A stretch of DNA of 64,000 bases from positions 40,181 through 104,180 of the forward strand of contig NZ_JARGEN010000017.1 of NCBI RefSeq assembly GCF_029211125.1, given 5' to 3'. Shown in pieces: positions 1 through 8,703 of this stretch. This DNA is from Curvibacter soli. Lineage in GTDB: Bacteria > Pseudomonadota > Gammaproteobacteria > Burkholderiales > Burkholderiaceae_C. Position 1 is the stretch's first letter. Each line of letters opens with the position of its first letter. Under the pieces are notes generated by a model. That model searched no databases. It saw only the letters and a program-made list of their open reading frames with translations, and was not told where the DNA came from. The position numbers and the translations under genes are program-made.

Positions 1-1
1 C

Positions 2-937
2 GCCCGCGCGGGCGTGCAGGTGCGCGTGCTGCTCGACGGCTTCGGCGCGCTGCTGGTGCCGCGCGGCCATTTCGACACGCTGCGCGCCTCGGGCGGCAGC
101 GTGACGGTGTTTCGCCCACTTTTCACGCTGCGGCCCACGGGCCCGCGCAACCTGCGCAACCACCGCAAGTTCGTCATCGCCGACAGCGTCTGGCTCTGGT
201 GCGGCGGGCGCAACCTGGCGTCGCAATACTTCCTCGGCAAGCCAGGCCAGGCGCCATGGCTGGACCTGTCGTTCGACCTGCGCGGCCCGGTGGCCACGGC
301 GGCGGCGTACCAGTTCGAGCTGGACTGGTGCGACACGCGCCGCATCCCGCCATGCCCCGCGCCCGTGCCTGCCAGCGCCGCCGCGCCCCGCACGCCGCCC
401 GACACGCTGGCGCAACTGCTGCCCAGCGGGCCCGACCAGGTGGAGGACACGGCCCATGCGCTGCTCATCGACGCGTGCTTCCGCGCGCGGCAGCGCATCG
501 TCGTGGCCACGCCGTACTTCATCCCCAGCAATCCTCTGCGCGATGCGCTGCGGCTGGCGGCGCGGCGCGGCGTGGAGATCACCGTCGTCATGCCGCAGCG
601 CTCCAACCACCGCCTGGCCGACTTCGTGCGCACGCGCGCCATGCGCGACCTGGCCGCGCACGGCGTGCGCTTCGTGCTGCTGCCGACGATGTGCCACGCC
701 AAGGCCGTGGTGGTGGACGCGCAGATGGCGCTGTGCGGCTCCATCAACCTGGACCTGCGCAGCCTGCTCATCAACCACGAGGCGTCGGTGGTGTTCTACA
801 GTGCGCGCGAAATCGAGTGGCTGGCCCGCTGGACGCTAGACGCCGCCCATGCCGGCCAGCCCTACGAGGCCCACCCGCCGGGCCTGCTGCGCGACGTGGC
901 CGAGGGCCTGCTGCTCACGGTGGCGTTCCAGTTGTGA
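2..937 (+). CDS. Phospholipase D / cardiolipin synthase family protein, 3' part
   Basis: The reading frame is open from the window edge, so the true start lies upstream; an internal GTG at 14 is not a credible start. Two HKD phosphodiesterase motifs are visible, HRKFVIAD and HAKAVVVD, the second followed by GSINLDLRS. Paired HKD motifs with this spacing are typical of the cardiolipin synthase / phosphatidyltransferase branch, which joins phosphatidylglycerol units at the inner membrane. Membrane segments, if present, would be in the missing N-terminus. A nuclease or other PLD-superfamily role cannot be excluded from this half alone. Confidence 0.85.
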   Translation, partial: ARAGVQVRVLLDGFGALLVPRGHFDTLRASGGSVTVFRPLFTLRPTGPRNLRNHRKFVIADSVWLWCGGRNLASQYFLGKPGQAPWLDLSFDLRGPVATAAAYQFELDWCDTRRIPPCPAPVPASAAAPRTPPDTLAQLLPSGPDQVEDTAHALLIDACFRARQRIVVATPYFIPSNPLRDALRLAARRGVEITVVMPQRSNHRLADFVRTRAMRDLAAHGVRFVLLPTMCHAKAVVVDAQMALCGSINLDLRSLLINHEASVVFYSAREIEWLARWTLDAAHAGQPYEAHPPGLLRDVAEGLLLTVAFQL

Positions 938-1113
938 TGCAAGACTGCCACATTACTGACGCAATAGGCGCTCAGGCCCTGTCCTACCTGCGCACGAAGC
1001 TATTAAACTCGTAGCAATTCGATTTCTGCGCTATAGTCCGCCGCCTGAGCCACCGGCCCGCAATGCACGGGCCCCGGGTGCGCATATTCCAACGTGCCGA
1101 GGAGAACCGCCGC
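938..1113. other. Intergenic stretch with a degenerate short repeat
   Basis: There is no coding signal between the PLD gene and the HxlR regulator. Around 998-1030 the sequence contains a weak match to the GCTAT/GTAGC dispersed repeat found elsewhere in the window. An AT-richer patch at 1000-1030 could hold the promoter of the regulator, but no clear -35/-10 pair was identified. Confidence 0.4.
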
Positions 1114-1428
1114 ATGAGCTTCAAGGAAAACGCCGCCGTCAACCAGCTCTTCGAACTGCTGGAAAGCCGCTACGCCCTGCGCGTGCTGTGGGCGCTGCGC
1201 GACCGGCACCCGCAGACCTTCCGCCTGCTCCAGGACAGCGTGGGCGGCATCACCCCCAATACCCTGAACACCCGCATCAAGGAACTCCGCGAAGCCGGCC
1301 TTGTAGACCACGCGAGCGAAGGCTACGGCATCACCGAGCAGGGCGCCGACCTGGTCAAGCGCCTGTCGGACGTGCAGGCTTTCGCTGCCCGGTGGGCCAC
1401 CGGGCAGGCGCGCAAGAAGGACAAGTAG
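1114..1428 (+). CDS. HxlR-type winged-helix transcriptional regulator
   Basis: This is a 104-residue protein with the layout of the HxlR/DUF24 family: an N-terminal helix (NQLFELLESRYALRVLWAL), a recognition helix region (GGITPNTLNTRIKELREAG), then a short beta wing and a C-terminal helix. Family members are dimeric DNA-binding proteins that often respond to electrophiles or redox stress. No conserved N-terminal cysteine is seen, so a thiol-based sensor is not supported. The ATG at 1114 was chosen over an upstream ATG at 1063 because GAGGAGAA precedes it at the right distance and the family starts here. The target is unknown. Confidence 0.85.
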   Translation: MSFKENAAVNQLFELLESRYALRVLWALRDRHPQTFRLLQDSVGGITPNTLNTRIKELREAGLVDHASEGYGITEQGADLVKRLSDVQAFAARWATGQARKKDK

Positions 1429-1460
1429 CCCCCGGGCACCCCTCCGCTTTCTTGCGGAGC

Positions 1461-1514
1461 AAAACGGCTGCCAGCGCAGGTAAAACAAGCGCTTGCAGCT
1501 ATTTTTTCGATAGC
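1461..1514 (-). repeat. GCTAT/AGCTGC dispersed repeat (family B), copy 1
   Basis: Read on the minus strand, this gap begins GCTATCGAAAAAATAGCTGC and continues through GCGCTTGT...GCGCTGGCAGCC to a TTTTG end. The same order of blocks (GCTAT-A-tract, AGCTGC, GCGCTT, AGCGCTGGAGGCC, TTTG) recurs at 17.4, 40.4, 50.1 and 56.2 kb. The copy ends just before the Shine-Dalgarno of the FKBP gene. Confidence 0.6.
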
Positions 1515-1534
1515 ATCACAAGGACACGGCGACC

Positions 1535-1891
1535 ATGGCGCTCACCACCACCTCCTCGGGCCTGCAGTACGAAGACACCGTTGTCGGCAGCGGCGCGCAG
1601 GCGCAGGCCGGGCAGAACGTGCGCGTGCACTACACCGGCTGGCTGCACCACGAGGGCGTGCGCGGCGCGAAGTTCGATTCGAGCCGCGACCGCAACGACC
1701 CGTTCGTGTTCGCGCTCGACGCGGGCATGGTCATCCGCGGCTGGGACGAGGGCGTGCAGGGCATGAAGATAGGCGGCAAGCGCACGCTGGTCATCCCCGC
1801 CGCGCTGGGCTATGGCGCGCGCGGCGCGGGCGGCGTGATTCCGCCGAACGCCACGCTGGAGTTCGAGGTCGATCTGCTGGGCATCGCGTAA
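1535..1891 (+). CDS. FKBP-type peptidyl-prolyl cis-trans isomerase
   Basis: This 118-residue single-domain protein is almost entirely the FKBP fold. It has VRVHYTGWL near residue 30, the FDSS loop, FALDAGMVIRGWDEGVQGM and LGYGARGAGGVIPPNATLEFEVDLL at the C-terminus. Such proteins speed proline isomerisation during folding. No signal peptide is visible, so it is probably cytoplasmic. The ATG follows an AAGGA sequence. It lies alone between a repeat and a convergent unknown gene. Confidence 0.93.
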   Translation: MALTTTSSGLQYEDTVVGSGAQAQAGQNVRVHYTGWLHHEGVRGAKFDSSRDRNDPFVFALDAGMVIRGWDEGVQGMKIGGKRTLVIPAALGYGARGAGGVIPPNATLEFEVDLLGIA

Positions 1892-1985
1892 GCGGCCCCG
1901 GCAGAAAGCGGACGCCCCCGCCGAATTGCCATCAGAGCGATACCTGCGTTGCTCCACCGGTTCTCGCTTCGACTGCAAATCGGCG

Positions 1986-2429
1986 TCAGTCCTTGAGCGC
2001 ACGCTCCAGCGGCGTGTATTTGTCGGCGCCCACCGCATCGCGAATCTTCGGCGCCAGGGCCAGCAGTTCCGCATAGCTGCCCACCGCCTCCACCGCGAGG
2101 TTCAGGCGCAAGCCGCGCAGGCCCAGGCCGGCGGTGAGCTGCGTGGCCAGCGGGTAGGCGTCCTGGTAGCGCTGCTGCGGGGTGCGTCCGCTGCCCGGCG
2201 CCGGCGCGGCGGCAGGCGCAGCGCCGCCCTGCATCGGCGCCAGCAGACCCTGGTCGATCATGGCCTGCACGTCGGCCTGCGTAATGCCCATGGCCGCCGT
2301 GGCCGCCAGCACATCGTCGAGGCTGCGCTTGCCGTCGAACAGGATGAAGGCCGCGCGCTGGCGCGGCGTCATGCTGCCCTGGCGCTCCTTGAACGCCAAC
2401 TGCCCCGCCTCGGTCTTGATGAATGCCAT
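1986..2429 (-). CDS. Conserved-looking hypothetical protein (147 aa)
   Basis: I do not recognise a named family. The protein opens MAFIKTEAGQLAFKERQG and has an N-terminal helical part (MTPRQRAAFILFDG, then a VQAMIDQGLL helix). A short Ala/Pro linker follows, then a second helical part (YPLATQLTAGLGLRGLRLN and YAELLALAPKIRDAVG). No signal peptide or membrane segment is seen. The N-terminal part resembles the small winged-helix-like domains of regulatory proteins, but this is only an impression. An upstream ATG at 2492 would add 21 residues of poor codon character, so the ATG at 2429 was preferred. Confidence 0.75.
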   Translation of the reverse strand: MAFIKTEAGQLAFKERQGSMTPRQRAAFILFDGKRSLDDVLAATAAMGITQADVQAMIDQGLLAPMQGGAAPAAAPAPGSGRTPQQRYQDAYPLATQLTAGLGLRGLRLNLAVEAVGSYAELLALAPKIRDAVGADKYTPLERALKD

Positions 2430-2517
2430 TGCGCCCTCGCCGCCCGTGGCCGCATGGATTGGGCCGTTGTGCGCCACAAGGTTGGCATGCACATGCGGGG
2501 TTTTGAATTGGGGTTAT

Positions 2518-2637
2518 CCTGGAAACGGCAGGTGCATGGCGCTCTCACCCCCACGAGGCGAACGCCATCGAAGCCGTCAACGCTCGATTTCATGCGGCCT
2601 GGCAAGGGATAGAAAGCGGTCAACTGCCGTTTCCAGG
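2518..2637 (+). repeat. 120-bp inverted-end element (family A), copy 1
   Basis: The ends are CCTGGAAACGGCAG and its reverse complement CTGCCGTTTCCAGG. The interior shares long identical blocks with the copies at 39059 and 40444 (for example CATGCGGCCTGGCAAGGGAT). The element is flanked on both sides by the direct repeat GGGTTATCC (2511-2519 and 2636-2644), which looks like a target-site duplication. It contains no gene. Size, terminal inverted repeats and flanking duplication suggest a MITE-like non-autonomous element. Confidence 0.8.
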
Positions 2638-2677
2638 GTTATCCATGCGGGGCGCCATGCTCCGCCCTTGCGCCATG

Positions 2678-4759
2678 TCACAAGCCGTCGTCGGGACGCG
2701 GCAGCGCTGCCGCGGCGCTGGGCCGGTCTGACCAACTGGCAAGCCACGTGGCCGCCAGGCCCGCGGGAACGCCGAACACGCCGGCGGAAATGGGCTGTAT
2801 GCCCAGCCACAGCGTGCCCGGCCCCGGCAGGCCCAGCACGCCGCGCACGGCAGGCACATGGGCCAGCATGTAGTACACCGTGACCCCCAGCCCCGCCAGC
2901 ATGCCGGCCACCGCGCCCCGGCGCGTGGCACCGCGCCAGAAGATGCCCAGCACCATCGCCGGCACGAAGGCCGAGGCGGCGAGCGAGAACGAGGCGGTGA
3001 CCAGCGGCAGGATTTCCGACGGCTTGAGCGCCGCGACGAAAGCCGCCAGCAGCGCCACGGCCAGCAGCGCGAACTTGGTCAGGATGACGCGCTGCTCGGA
3101 GTTCGCCCGGTGCGCATCGGTGCCGCGCAGGTCGCGCACCAGCGCGTTGCTGATGGTCAGCAGCAGTCCGTCGGCGGTGGACAGCGCCGCCGCCAGCCCG
3201 CCCGCCGCGACCAGGCCCGAGACCACGTAGGGCAGCCCGCCCAGCTCGGGCGTGGCGAGCATGATGAGGTCGGCGCCCAGCCGCAGCTCGCCGAACTGCA
3301 GGATGCCGTCGCCGTTCACGTCCGCCGCCGACAGCAGCGCGCCGTCCACCTTGGCCCACTGCGCCATCCAGGCGGGCAGCGCATCGAAGCGGCTGCCCAC
3401 CAGGTGCTGCATCACCTCGTACTTCACCAGCGCCGCCAGCGCCGGCGCGCTGAGGTAGAGCAGCGCGATGAAGAACAGCGACCATGCCACCGAGGCCCGC
3501 GCACCCGCGACGCTGGTGGCCGTGTAGTAGCGCGTAAGCAGGTGCGGCAGGCCCGCAGTGCCCACCATCAGGCAGAACATGAGCGCGAGGAAGTTGGCGC
3601 GCGAGGCGCTGAATGCCTCCTGCTCGGCGGGCGTGCCCTGCGGATCGCCCACGAACGCCTGGCTGTGCCGCGGCAGGCCGCCGAGCGGGCGGGCGCGCTC
3701 GTAGTTCTCCTGCATGGCGCGGCTCCACTGCGCGCGCGCGGTGGCCGCGTCGCGCGGCAGGGTCGCCAGCGCCCGGTTGGCGGCCACGATCTGCGCGATG
3801 TCGCCGCTGCCCGTGCGCAGCGTGCGCAGGTGGTCCTGCGCGGCGGCGTGCTCGCGCGCCAGCGCGCCCTCCACGTCTCGCAGACGCTCCTCGTACATGT
3901 GCGCGCGGCGCAGGTATTCGGCGATCACGGCCTGCTCGGCGGGGTCGTCGATGAGCTTTTGCTCCAGCGCCGCGATCTTGCCGAGCTGCGCGCCGTAGAC
4001 CAGCGGCGCCAGCGGACTGCCGAGCTGCTTGTAGGCCAGCCACGAAACGGGGATCAGGAAGGCCAGCAGCAGCATGATGTACTGCGCCACCTGGGTCCAG
4101 GTGATGGCGCGCATGCCGCCGAGGAAGGAGCACAGCAGCACGCCGCCCAGCCCCAGCATGATGCCCAACTCGAACTGCACGCCCGTGAGGCGCGAGGCGA
4201 TCAGCCCCACGCCGTAGATCTGCGCCACCACGTAGGTGAACGAGCAGCCCACCGCCGCCAGCGCCGCGATGACGCGCGGCCAGCGCCCGCCGTAGCGCAC
4301 GTGGAAGAAGTCGGGGATGGTGTAGAGGTTCATCGCCCGCAGGTACGGTGCGATGAGCAGCGCCACCAGGCAGAAGCCGCCGGTCCAGCCCAGCAGGTAG
4401 GCCAGCCCGCCGGGCTGCCCCGGCGCGCCCGAGAATCCCTGCAAGTACAGCGCGCCGGCCATGCTGATGAACGAGGCGGCGCTCATCCAGTCGGCGGCGG
4501 CGGCCATGCCGTTGTAGAGCGCGGGGATGCGCCGGCCCGCCACGTAGTATTCCTCGGGGTCGGTGGTGCGGCCCCAGATGCCGATGGCGGCATACGCCAT
4601 GACCGTCATGAACAGGAAGATCGGTCCGATCCACTGGCGCGACAGGCCCTGGTTTTCCGCCCACGCCATGAAGAGCAGGAAGGCCAGCACGCCCACGGTG
4701 TAGCAGGCGACGATGCGGTGCAGCCGGCGCTGGTAGGCGCGCTGGCCGGCATCAGGCAT
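2678..4759 (-). CDS. Sodium:solute symporter, large subunit (VC_2705-like SSS family)
   Basis: This 693-residue membrane protein of the sodium/solute symporter superfamily includes GRTTDPEEYYVAGRRIPALYNGMA near the N-terminus and ADWMSAASFISMAG in a core helix. It is longer than usual SSS proteins because of a hydrophilic, helix-rich insert of about 130 residues after the first helices (KIAALEQKLIDD to SQAFVGDP). A second loop carries DVNGDGILQFGE, a perfect 12-position EF-hand pattern. It likely imports a carboxylate or similar solute with Na+; the substrate is not visible. The ATG at 4759 overlaps the upstream small-subunit gene by eight bases and has GGAGG upstream. Confidence 0.88.
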   Translation of the reverse strand: MPDAGQRAYQRRLHRIVACYTVGVLAFLLFMAWAENQGLSRQWIGPIFLFMTVMAYAAIGIWGRTTDPEEYYVAGRRIPALYNGMAAAADWMSAASFISMAGALYLQGFSGAPGQPGGLAYLLGWTGGFCLVALLIAPYLRAMNLYTIPDFFHVRYGGRWPRVIAALAAVGCSFTYVVAQIYGVGLIASRLTGVQFELGIMLGLGGVLLCSFLGGMRAITWTQVAQYIMLLLAFLIPVSWLAYKQLGSPLAPLVYGAQLGKIAALEQKLIDDPAEQAVIAEYLRRAHMYEERLRDVEGALAREHAAAQDHLRTLRTGSGDIAQIVAANRALATLPRDAATARAQWSRAMQENYERARPLGGLPRHSQAFVGDPQGTPAEQEAFSASRANFLALMFCLMVGTAGLPHLLTRYYTATSVAGARASVAWSLFFIALLYLSAPALAALVKYEVMQHLVGSRFDALPAWMAQWAKVDGALLSAADVNGDGILQFGELRLGADLIMLATPELGGLPYVVSGLVAAGGLAAALSTADGLLLTISNALVRDLRGTDAHRANSEQRVILTKFALLAVALLAAFVAALKPSEILPLVTASFSLAASAFVPAMVLGIFWRGATRRGAVAGMLAGLGVTVYYMLAHVPAVRGVLGLPGPGTLWLGIQPISAGVFGVPAGLAATWLASWSDRPSAAAALPRPDDGL

Positions 4760-5030
4760 TCCGGGCGGCCTCCGCGCGGCGGCGCTCCATACGGTTGGCA
4801 ACGCCGGCATAGACCGCGACGATGGCGATGAACACCAGCACCGCGCCCTGCGCGGCCATCCAGTAGTGGAAGGGCCAGCCGGCTACCAGGAACTGCAGGT
4901 CGCGCGCAAAAAAGCACGCACCGAACGAGAACGCCGCCCACAGCGCGAGCAGCACGGCCTTGAGGCGCAGGTGCGCGGGCTCGTGCAGGTCGGTATAGGC
5001 GGGCGGCGGAGACGAAGGCGGCGCGGACAT
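4752..5030 (-). CDS. DUF4212 symporter small subunit
   Basis: This 92-residue protein has two predicted membrane helices (LLALWAAFSFGACFFA and a region around MAAQGAVLVFIAIVAVYAG), separated by a loop with FPFHYW-like residues (AGWPFHYWM). This is the layout of the DUF4212 / TIGR03647 proteins encoded directly upstream of VC_2705-type sodium symporters. It overlaps the symporter gene by eight bases, which implies translational coupling and a two-subunit transporter. ppsA lies 70 bases upstream on the same strand. Confidence 0.88.
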   Translation of the reverse strand: MSAPPSSPPPAYTDLHEPAHLRLKAVLLALWAAFSFGACFFARDLQFLVAGWPFHYWMAAQGAVLVFIAIVAVYAGVANRMERRRAEAARNA

Positions 5031-5100
5031 GACGCGATCATCGCACCGCGCGCCGACCTTCCCATGAGGGCTTGCCCCGGGGGGCAGGCCGCGGCCTGGC

Positions 5101-7494
5101 TCAGGAAGCGGCCAGGCGCTGCCAGGTGTCGATCACGCTGTCGGGGTTGAGCGAGATGGAGACGATGCCTTCATTGGCCAGCCACTGGGCGAAGTCCGGA
5201 TGGTCGCTGGGGCCCTGGCCGCAGATGCCCACGTACTTGCCCTGCGCCTTGCAGGCGGCGATGGCGCGCGACAGCAGGGCCTGCACGGCAGGGTCGCGCT
5301 CGTCGAAATCGGCGGCCAGCAGCTCCAGCCCCGAATCGCGGTCCAGCCCCAGCGTGAGTTGGGTCAGGTCGTTGGAACCGATGGAGAAGCCGTCGAAGAA
5401 TTCGAGGAAGCGCTCGGCAAGGATGGCATTGGAGGGCACCTCGCACATCATGATGACCTTCAGCCCGTTTTCGCCGCGCTTCAGGCCGTGCTGCGCCAGC
5501 AGCCCCGTGACGCGCTCGGCCTGCCCCAGCGTGCGCACGAAGGGCACCATGACCTGCACGTTGGTCAGACCCATGTCGTCGCGCACGCGCTTCAGCGCCG
5601 CGCATTCCATGGCGAAGGCCTCGCGGAATTCCTCGCTGATGTAGCGCGCCGCGCCACGGAAGCCCAGCATGGGGTTCTCTTCCTCGGGTTCGTAGCGGCT
5701 GCCGCCGATGAGCTTGCGGTATTCGTTGCTCTTGAAGTCCGACAGCCGCACGATGACCGGCTTTGGCCAGAACGCCGCGGCGATGGTGGCTACGCCCTCG
5801 GCCACCTTGTCCACGTAGAACGCGCGGGGGCTGGCATGGCCGCGCGCCACGGATTCGACGGCCTTCTTCAGGTCGGCATCGACGTTCGGGTAGTCGAGGA
5901 TGGCCTTGGGATGCACGCCGATGTTGTTGTTGATGATGAACTCCAGCCGCGCCAGGCCCACGCCGTCGTTGGGCAACTGGGCGAAGTCGAAGGCGAGCTG
6001 CGGGTTGCCCACGTTCATCATGATCTTGGTCTTGATGGGCGGCATCTCGCCGCGCTGGACCTCGGTGATCTCGGTTTCCAGAAGACCGTCGTAGATTCGG
6101 CCCGTATCGCCTTCGGCGCAGCTCACGGTGACCAGCGTGCCGTCCTTGAGCTTTCCGGTGGCGTCACCGCAGCCCACCACCGCGGGAATGCCGAGCTCGC
6201 GCGCGATGATGGCCGCGTGGCAGGTGCGCCCGCCGCGGTTGGTGACGATTGCCGAGGCGCGCTTCATCACCGGCTCCCAGTTCGGGTCGGTCATGTCGGT
6301 CACCAGCACGTCGCCGGGCTGCACCTTGTCCATCTCGCGGATGTCGTGCACCAGGCGCACGGGACCGGTGCCGATCTTCTGGCCGATGGCGCGGCCCTCG
6401 GCCAGCACGGTGCTGGTGCCCTTGAGCTTGAAGCGCTGTTCGGCCTTGCCGGCGGCCTGGCTCTTCACCGTCTCGGGGCGGGCCTGCAGGATGTAGAGCT
6501 GGCCGTCGGTGCCGTCCTTGCCCCATTCGATGTCCATCGGGCGTCCATAGTGCTGCTCGATGACGAGCGCGTATTGCGCGAGCTGTTGCACCTCGGCGTC
6601 GGTGAGCGAATAGCGGTTGCGCTGCTCCGTGGGCACGTCGACGGTCTTCACCAGCTTGCCGCTGGCGGCCTTCTCCTCGGCGCTGGCGAACACCATCTGG
6701 ATCAGCTTGGAGCCCAGGTTGCGCCGGATGACGGACTGCCTGCCCTCGGCCAGCATGGGCTTGTGCACATAGAACTCATCGGGGTTCACCGCGCCCTGCA
6801 CCACGGTCTCGCCCAGACCGTAGCTGCTGGTGATGAACACGACCTGGTCGAAGCCGGACTCGGTGTCGATGGTGAACATCACGCCCGCGGCGCCAAGGTC
6901 GGAGCGCACCATGCGCTGCACGCCCGCAGAGAGCGCCACCACGTCGTGCGCGAAGCCCTTGTGCACGCGGTAGCTGATGGCGCGGTCGTTGTAGAGGCTG
7001 GCAAACACCTCCTTCATCTTGTGCAGCACGTCCTGGATGCCGACCACGTTGAGGAAGGTTTCCTGCTGGCCGGCGAACGAGGCGTCGGGCAGGTCTTCCG
7101 CCGTGGCGGAGGAGCGCACGGCGAAACTGGCCTGGCTGTTGCCCGCACTGAGCGCGGCGAAGGCATCGTGGATGGCCTTTTCCAGGTCGGACGGAAAGGG
7201 CTGGGCTTCAACCCAGGCACGGATTTCGGCGCCGGCGGTGGCAAGCGCACGCACGTCTTCGGTATCCAGCGCGGCCAAGCGCCGGCTGATGCGGTCGGCC
7301 AGACCCTCATGGGCCAGGAACTGGCGGAACGCGTGCGCCGTGGTGGCGAAGCCCGTGGGTACCCGCACGCCCTGGGGCAACTGCGAAATCATCTCGCCGA
7401 GGCTGGCGTTCTTGCCGCCGACCGCCTCGACATCGGTCATCCTCAGGTTTTCAAACGGAACGACCAGGGCGGTCGGGCTGAAAAGTGCAGACAT
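5101..7494 (-). CDS. ppsA: Phosphoenolpyruvate synthase
   Basis: The enzyme converts pyruvate, ATP and water to PEP, AMP and phosphate at the start of gluconeogenesis. The 797-residue length is normal for PpsA. Domains in order are an N-terminal ATP/pyruvate-binding part ([15 protein letters not shown]), the swivelling phosphohistidine domain with [18 protein letters not shown] (catalytic His), and a C-terminal PEP-binding barrel with [17 protein letters not shown] and the GICGQGPSD cysteine loop. The ATG at 7494 gives [10 protein letters not shown] and has GGAG upstream; longer forms run into the repeat in the promoter gap. The divergent gene encodes its regulator PpsR, so both are probably controlled from the 7.5-7.8 kb gap. 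Confidence 0.97.
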   Translation of the reverse strand: MSALFSPTALVVPFENLRMTDVEAVGGKNASLGEMISQLPQGVRVPTGFATTAHAFRQFLAHEGLADRISRRLAALDTEDVRALATAGAEIRAWVEAQPFPSDLEKAIHDAFAALSAGNSQASFAVRSSATAEDLPDASFAGQQETFLNVVGIQDVLHKMKEVFASLYNDRAISYRVHKGFAHDVVALSAGVQRMVRSDLGAAGVMFTIDTESGFDQVVFITSSYGLGETVVQGAVNPDEFYVHKPMLAEGRQSVIRRNLGSKLIQMVFASAEEKAASGKLVKTVDVPTEQRNRYSLTDAEVQQLAQYALVIEQHYGRPMDIEWGKDGTDGQLYILQARPETVKSQAAGKAEQRFKLKGTSTVLAEGRAIGQKIGTGPVRLVHDIREMDKVQPGDVLVTDMTDPNWEPVMKRASAIVTNRGGRTCHAAIIARELGIPAVVGCGDATGKLKDGTLVTVSCAEGDTGRIYDGLLETEITEVQRGEMPPIKTKIMMNVGNPQLAFDFAQLPNDGVGLARLEFIINNNIGVHPKAILDYPNVDADLKKAVESVARGHASPRAFYVDKVAEGVATIAAAFWPKPVIVRLSDFKSNEYRKLIGGSRYEPEEENPMLGFRGAARYISEEFREAFAMECAALKRVRDDMGLTNVQVMVPFVRTLGQAERVTGLLAQHGLKRGENGLKVIMMCEVPSNAILAERFLEFFDGFSIGSNDLTQLTLGLDRDSGLELLAADFDERDPAVQALLSRAIAACKAQGKYVGICGQGPSDHPDFAQWLANEGIVSISLNPDSVIDTWQRLAAS

Positions 7495-7635
7495 GGGAAA
7501 GCTCCAGAAGTTGAAACCGGGTCTGCGCGCAGCCTCGTCAAAGGGAGACCAGCCGCTGCCATGCACGCCACGGAGCTGACGCTTTGTTGTTGCTCTACGG
7601 GAAAGCCGCGTTGGTGCATGGTGGGAATTTGGATC

Positions 7636-7717
7636 ACGACTTACGCAAAACGGGTTCAGGACAACATGTCCGCCCTTGGGCGCAACGGCTGGCACATGCC
7701 TGTCCGCGTGAGTCCTA
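7636..7717. repeat. GACT..GCAAAA-type element (family E) in the ppsA/ppsR gap
   Basis: The segment begins CGACTTACGCAAAACGGG and ends CCGCGTGAGTCC. Its ends are imperfect inverted repeats, and its middle (GGGCGCAACGGCTGG) matches the copy at 14635-14712. It occupies about a third of the 287-bp divergent gap between ppsA and ppsR. It contains no coding sequence. The rest of the gap (7495-7635 and 7718-7781) must hold the two promoters, but no confident promoter was picked. Confidence 0.6.
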
Positions 7718-7781
7718 CGGATAATGGACGCCATTTTAGGCGCCCCGCCCGGAGCGCCCGCAACCGCCGGCAAATCACCCC

Positions 7782-8603
7782 ATGCATACCCGCACCATAT
7801 TCCTCATCTCCGACGGCACCGGCATCACCGCCGAAACCTTCGGGCAGGCCATCATGGCGCAGTTCGACGTCAAGGCCCGCTACGTGCGCCTGCCCTTCAT
7901 CGACACGCCCGACAAGGCGTTCCAGGCAGTGCGGCAAATCAACCACACGGGCGATGTGGAAGGGCGCAAGCCCTTCGTCTTCTCCACACTGGTGGACCCG
8001 GGCGTGCTCAAGGTGCTGGAGGACGGCTGCCGCGGCCTGCTGATGGACATGTTCGGCACCTTCCTGCGCCCGTTGGAGCAGGAGCTGGGCCTGAAGTCGC
8101 TGCACCGCGTGGGCCGCTTCGCCGACATCAGCAAGAGCCAGGCGTACACCGACCGCATCGAGGCCATCAACTTCAGCCTGGCGCACGACGACGGGCAGAG
8201 CAACCGCGACCTCGAAGGCGCCGACGTGATCCTCGTGGGCGTATCGCGCAGCGGCAAGACGCCCACTTCGCTCTACCTCGCCATGCAGTACGGCCTGAAG
8301 TGCGCCAACTACCCGCTGATCCCGGAGGACTTCGAGCGCAAGCAATTGCCGCCCGCGCTGGTGCCGTTCCGCAAGAAGATCTTCGGCCTGACGATCGCGC
8401 CCGAGCGTCTGAGCGAAATCCGCAACGAGCGACGGCCCAACTCGAAGTACGCGAGCCTGGACAACTGCCGCATGGAAGTGGCCGAGGCCGAGTCGATGAT
8501 GCGCCGCTCGGGCATCCGCTGGCTGTCCACCACCACCAAGAGCATCGAGGAAATCGCCACCACCATCTTGCAGGAAGTGCGGCCCGAGCGGTTGGCATAC
8601 TGA
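7782..8603 (+). CDS. ppsR: PEP synthase regulatory protein (kinase / pyrophosphorylase)
   Basis: This 273-residue member of the DUF299 family opens [18 protein letters not shown], the family signature. The P-loop [15 protein letters not shown] is about residue 150. These bifunctional enzymes inactivate PEP synthase by ADP-dependent phosphorylation of a threonine next to the catalytic histidine and reactivate it by phosphorolysis. The divergent position next to ppsA fits this exactly. The stop codon lies five bases before a family A repeat. Confidence 0.96.
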   Translation: MHTRTIFLISDGTGITAETFGQAIMAQFDVKARYVRLPFIDTPDKAFQAVRQINHTGDVEGRKPFVFSTLVDPGVLKVLEDGCRGLLMDMFGTFLRPLEQELGLKSLHRVGRFADISKSQAYTDRIEAINFSLAHDDGQSNRDLEGADVILVGVSRSGKTPTSLYLAMQYGLKCANYPLIPEDFERKQLPPALVPFRKKIFGLTIAPERLSEIRNERRPNSKYASLDNCRMEVAEAESMMRRSGIRWLSTTTKSIEEIATTILQEVRPERLAY

Positions 8604-8607
8604 TGAT

Positions 8608-8702
8608 CCTGGAAACGGCAGGTGCATAGCGCTCTCACCCATGGGGTGAACGCCGCCAGCATGCCTGGGCGGCGGGTGTACTGAGGCAGGGTATGTTTCC
8701 AG
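8608..8702 (+). repeat. Family A inverted-end element, copy 2 (shortened, right half diverged)
   Basis: The left end CCTGGAAACGGCAG is perfect and is followed by GTGCATAGCGCTCTCACCCA as in other copies. The right half is replaced by GC-rich sequence, and only GTTTCCAG of the right end remains. The element fills the gap between the convergent stop codons of ppsR (8603) and ahpF (8704-8706). Confidence 0.7.
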
Positions 8703-8703
8703 C

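Noticed and set aside
2858..4831. Plus-strand open frame of 657 codons opposite the sodium symporter
   Set aside because: Its composition (Gln/His/Arg/Ala) is typical of the antisense of GC-rich membrane-protein genes, and the symporter on the other strand is clear.
5200..7781. Plus-strand open frame opposite ppsA
   Set aside because: Antisense shadow of a clear ppsA gene in high-GC DNA; no coding features.
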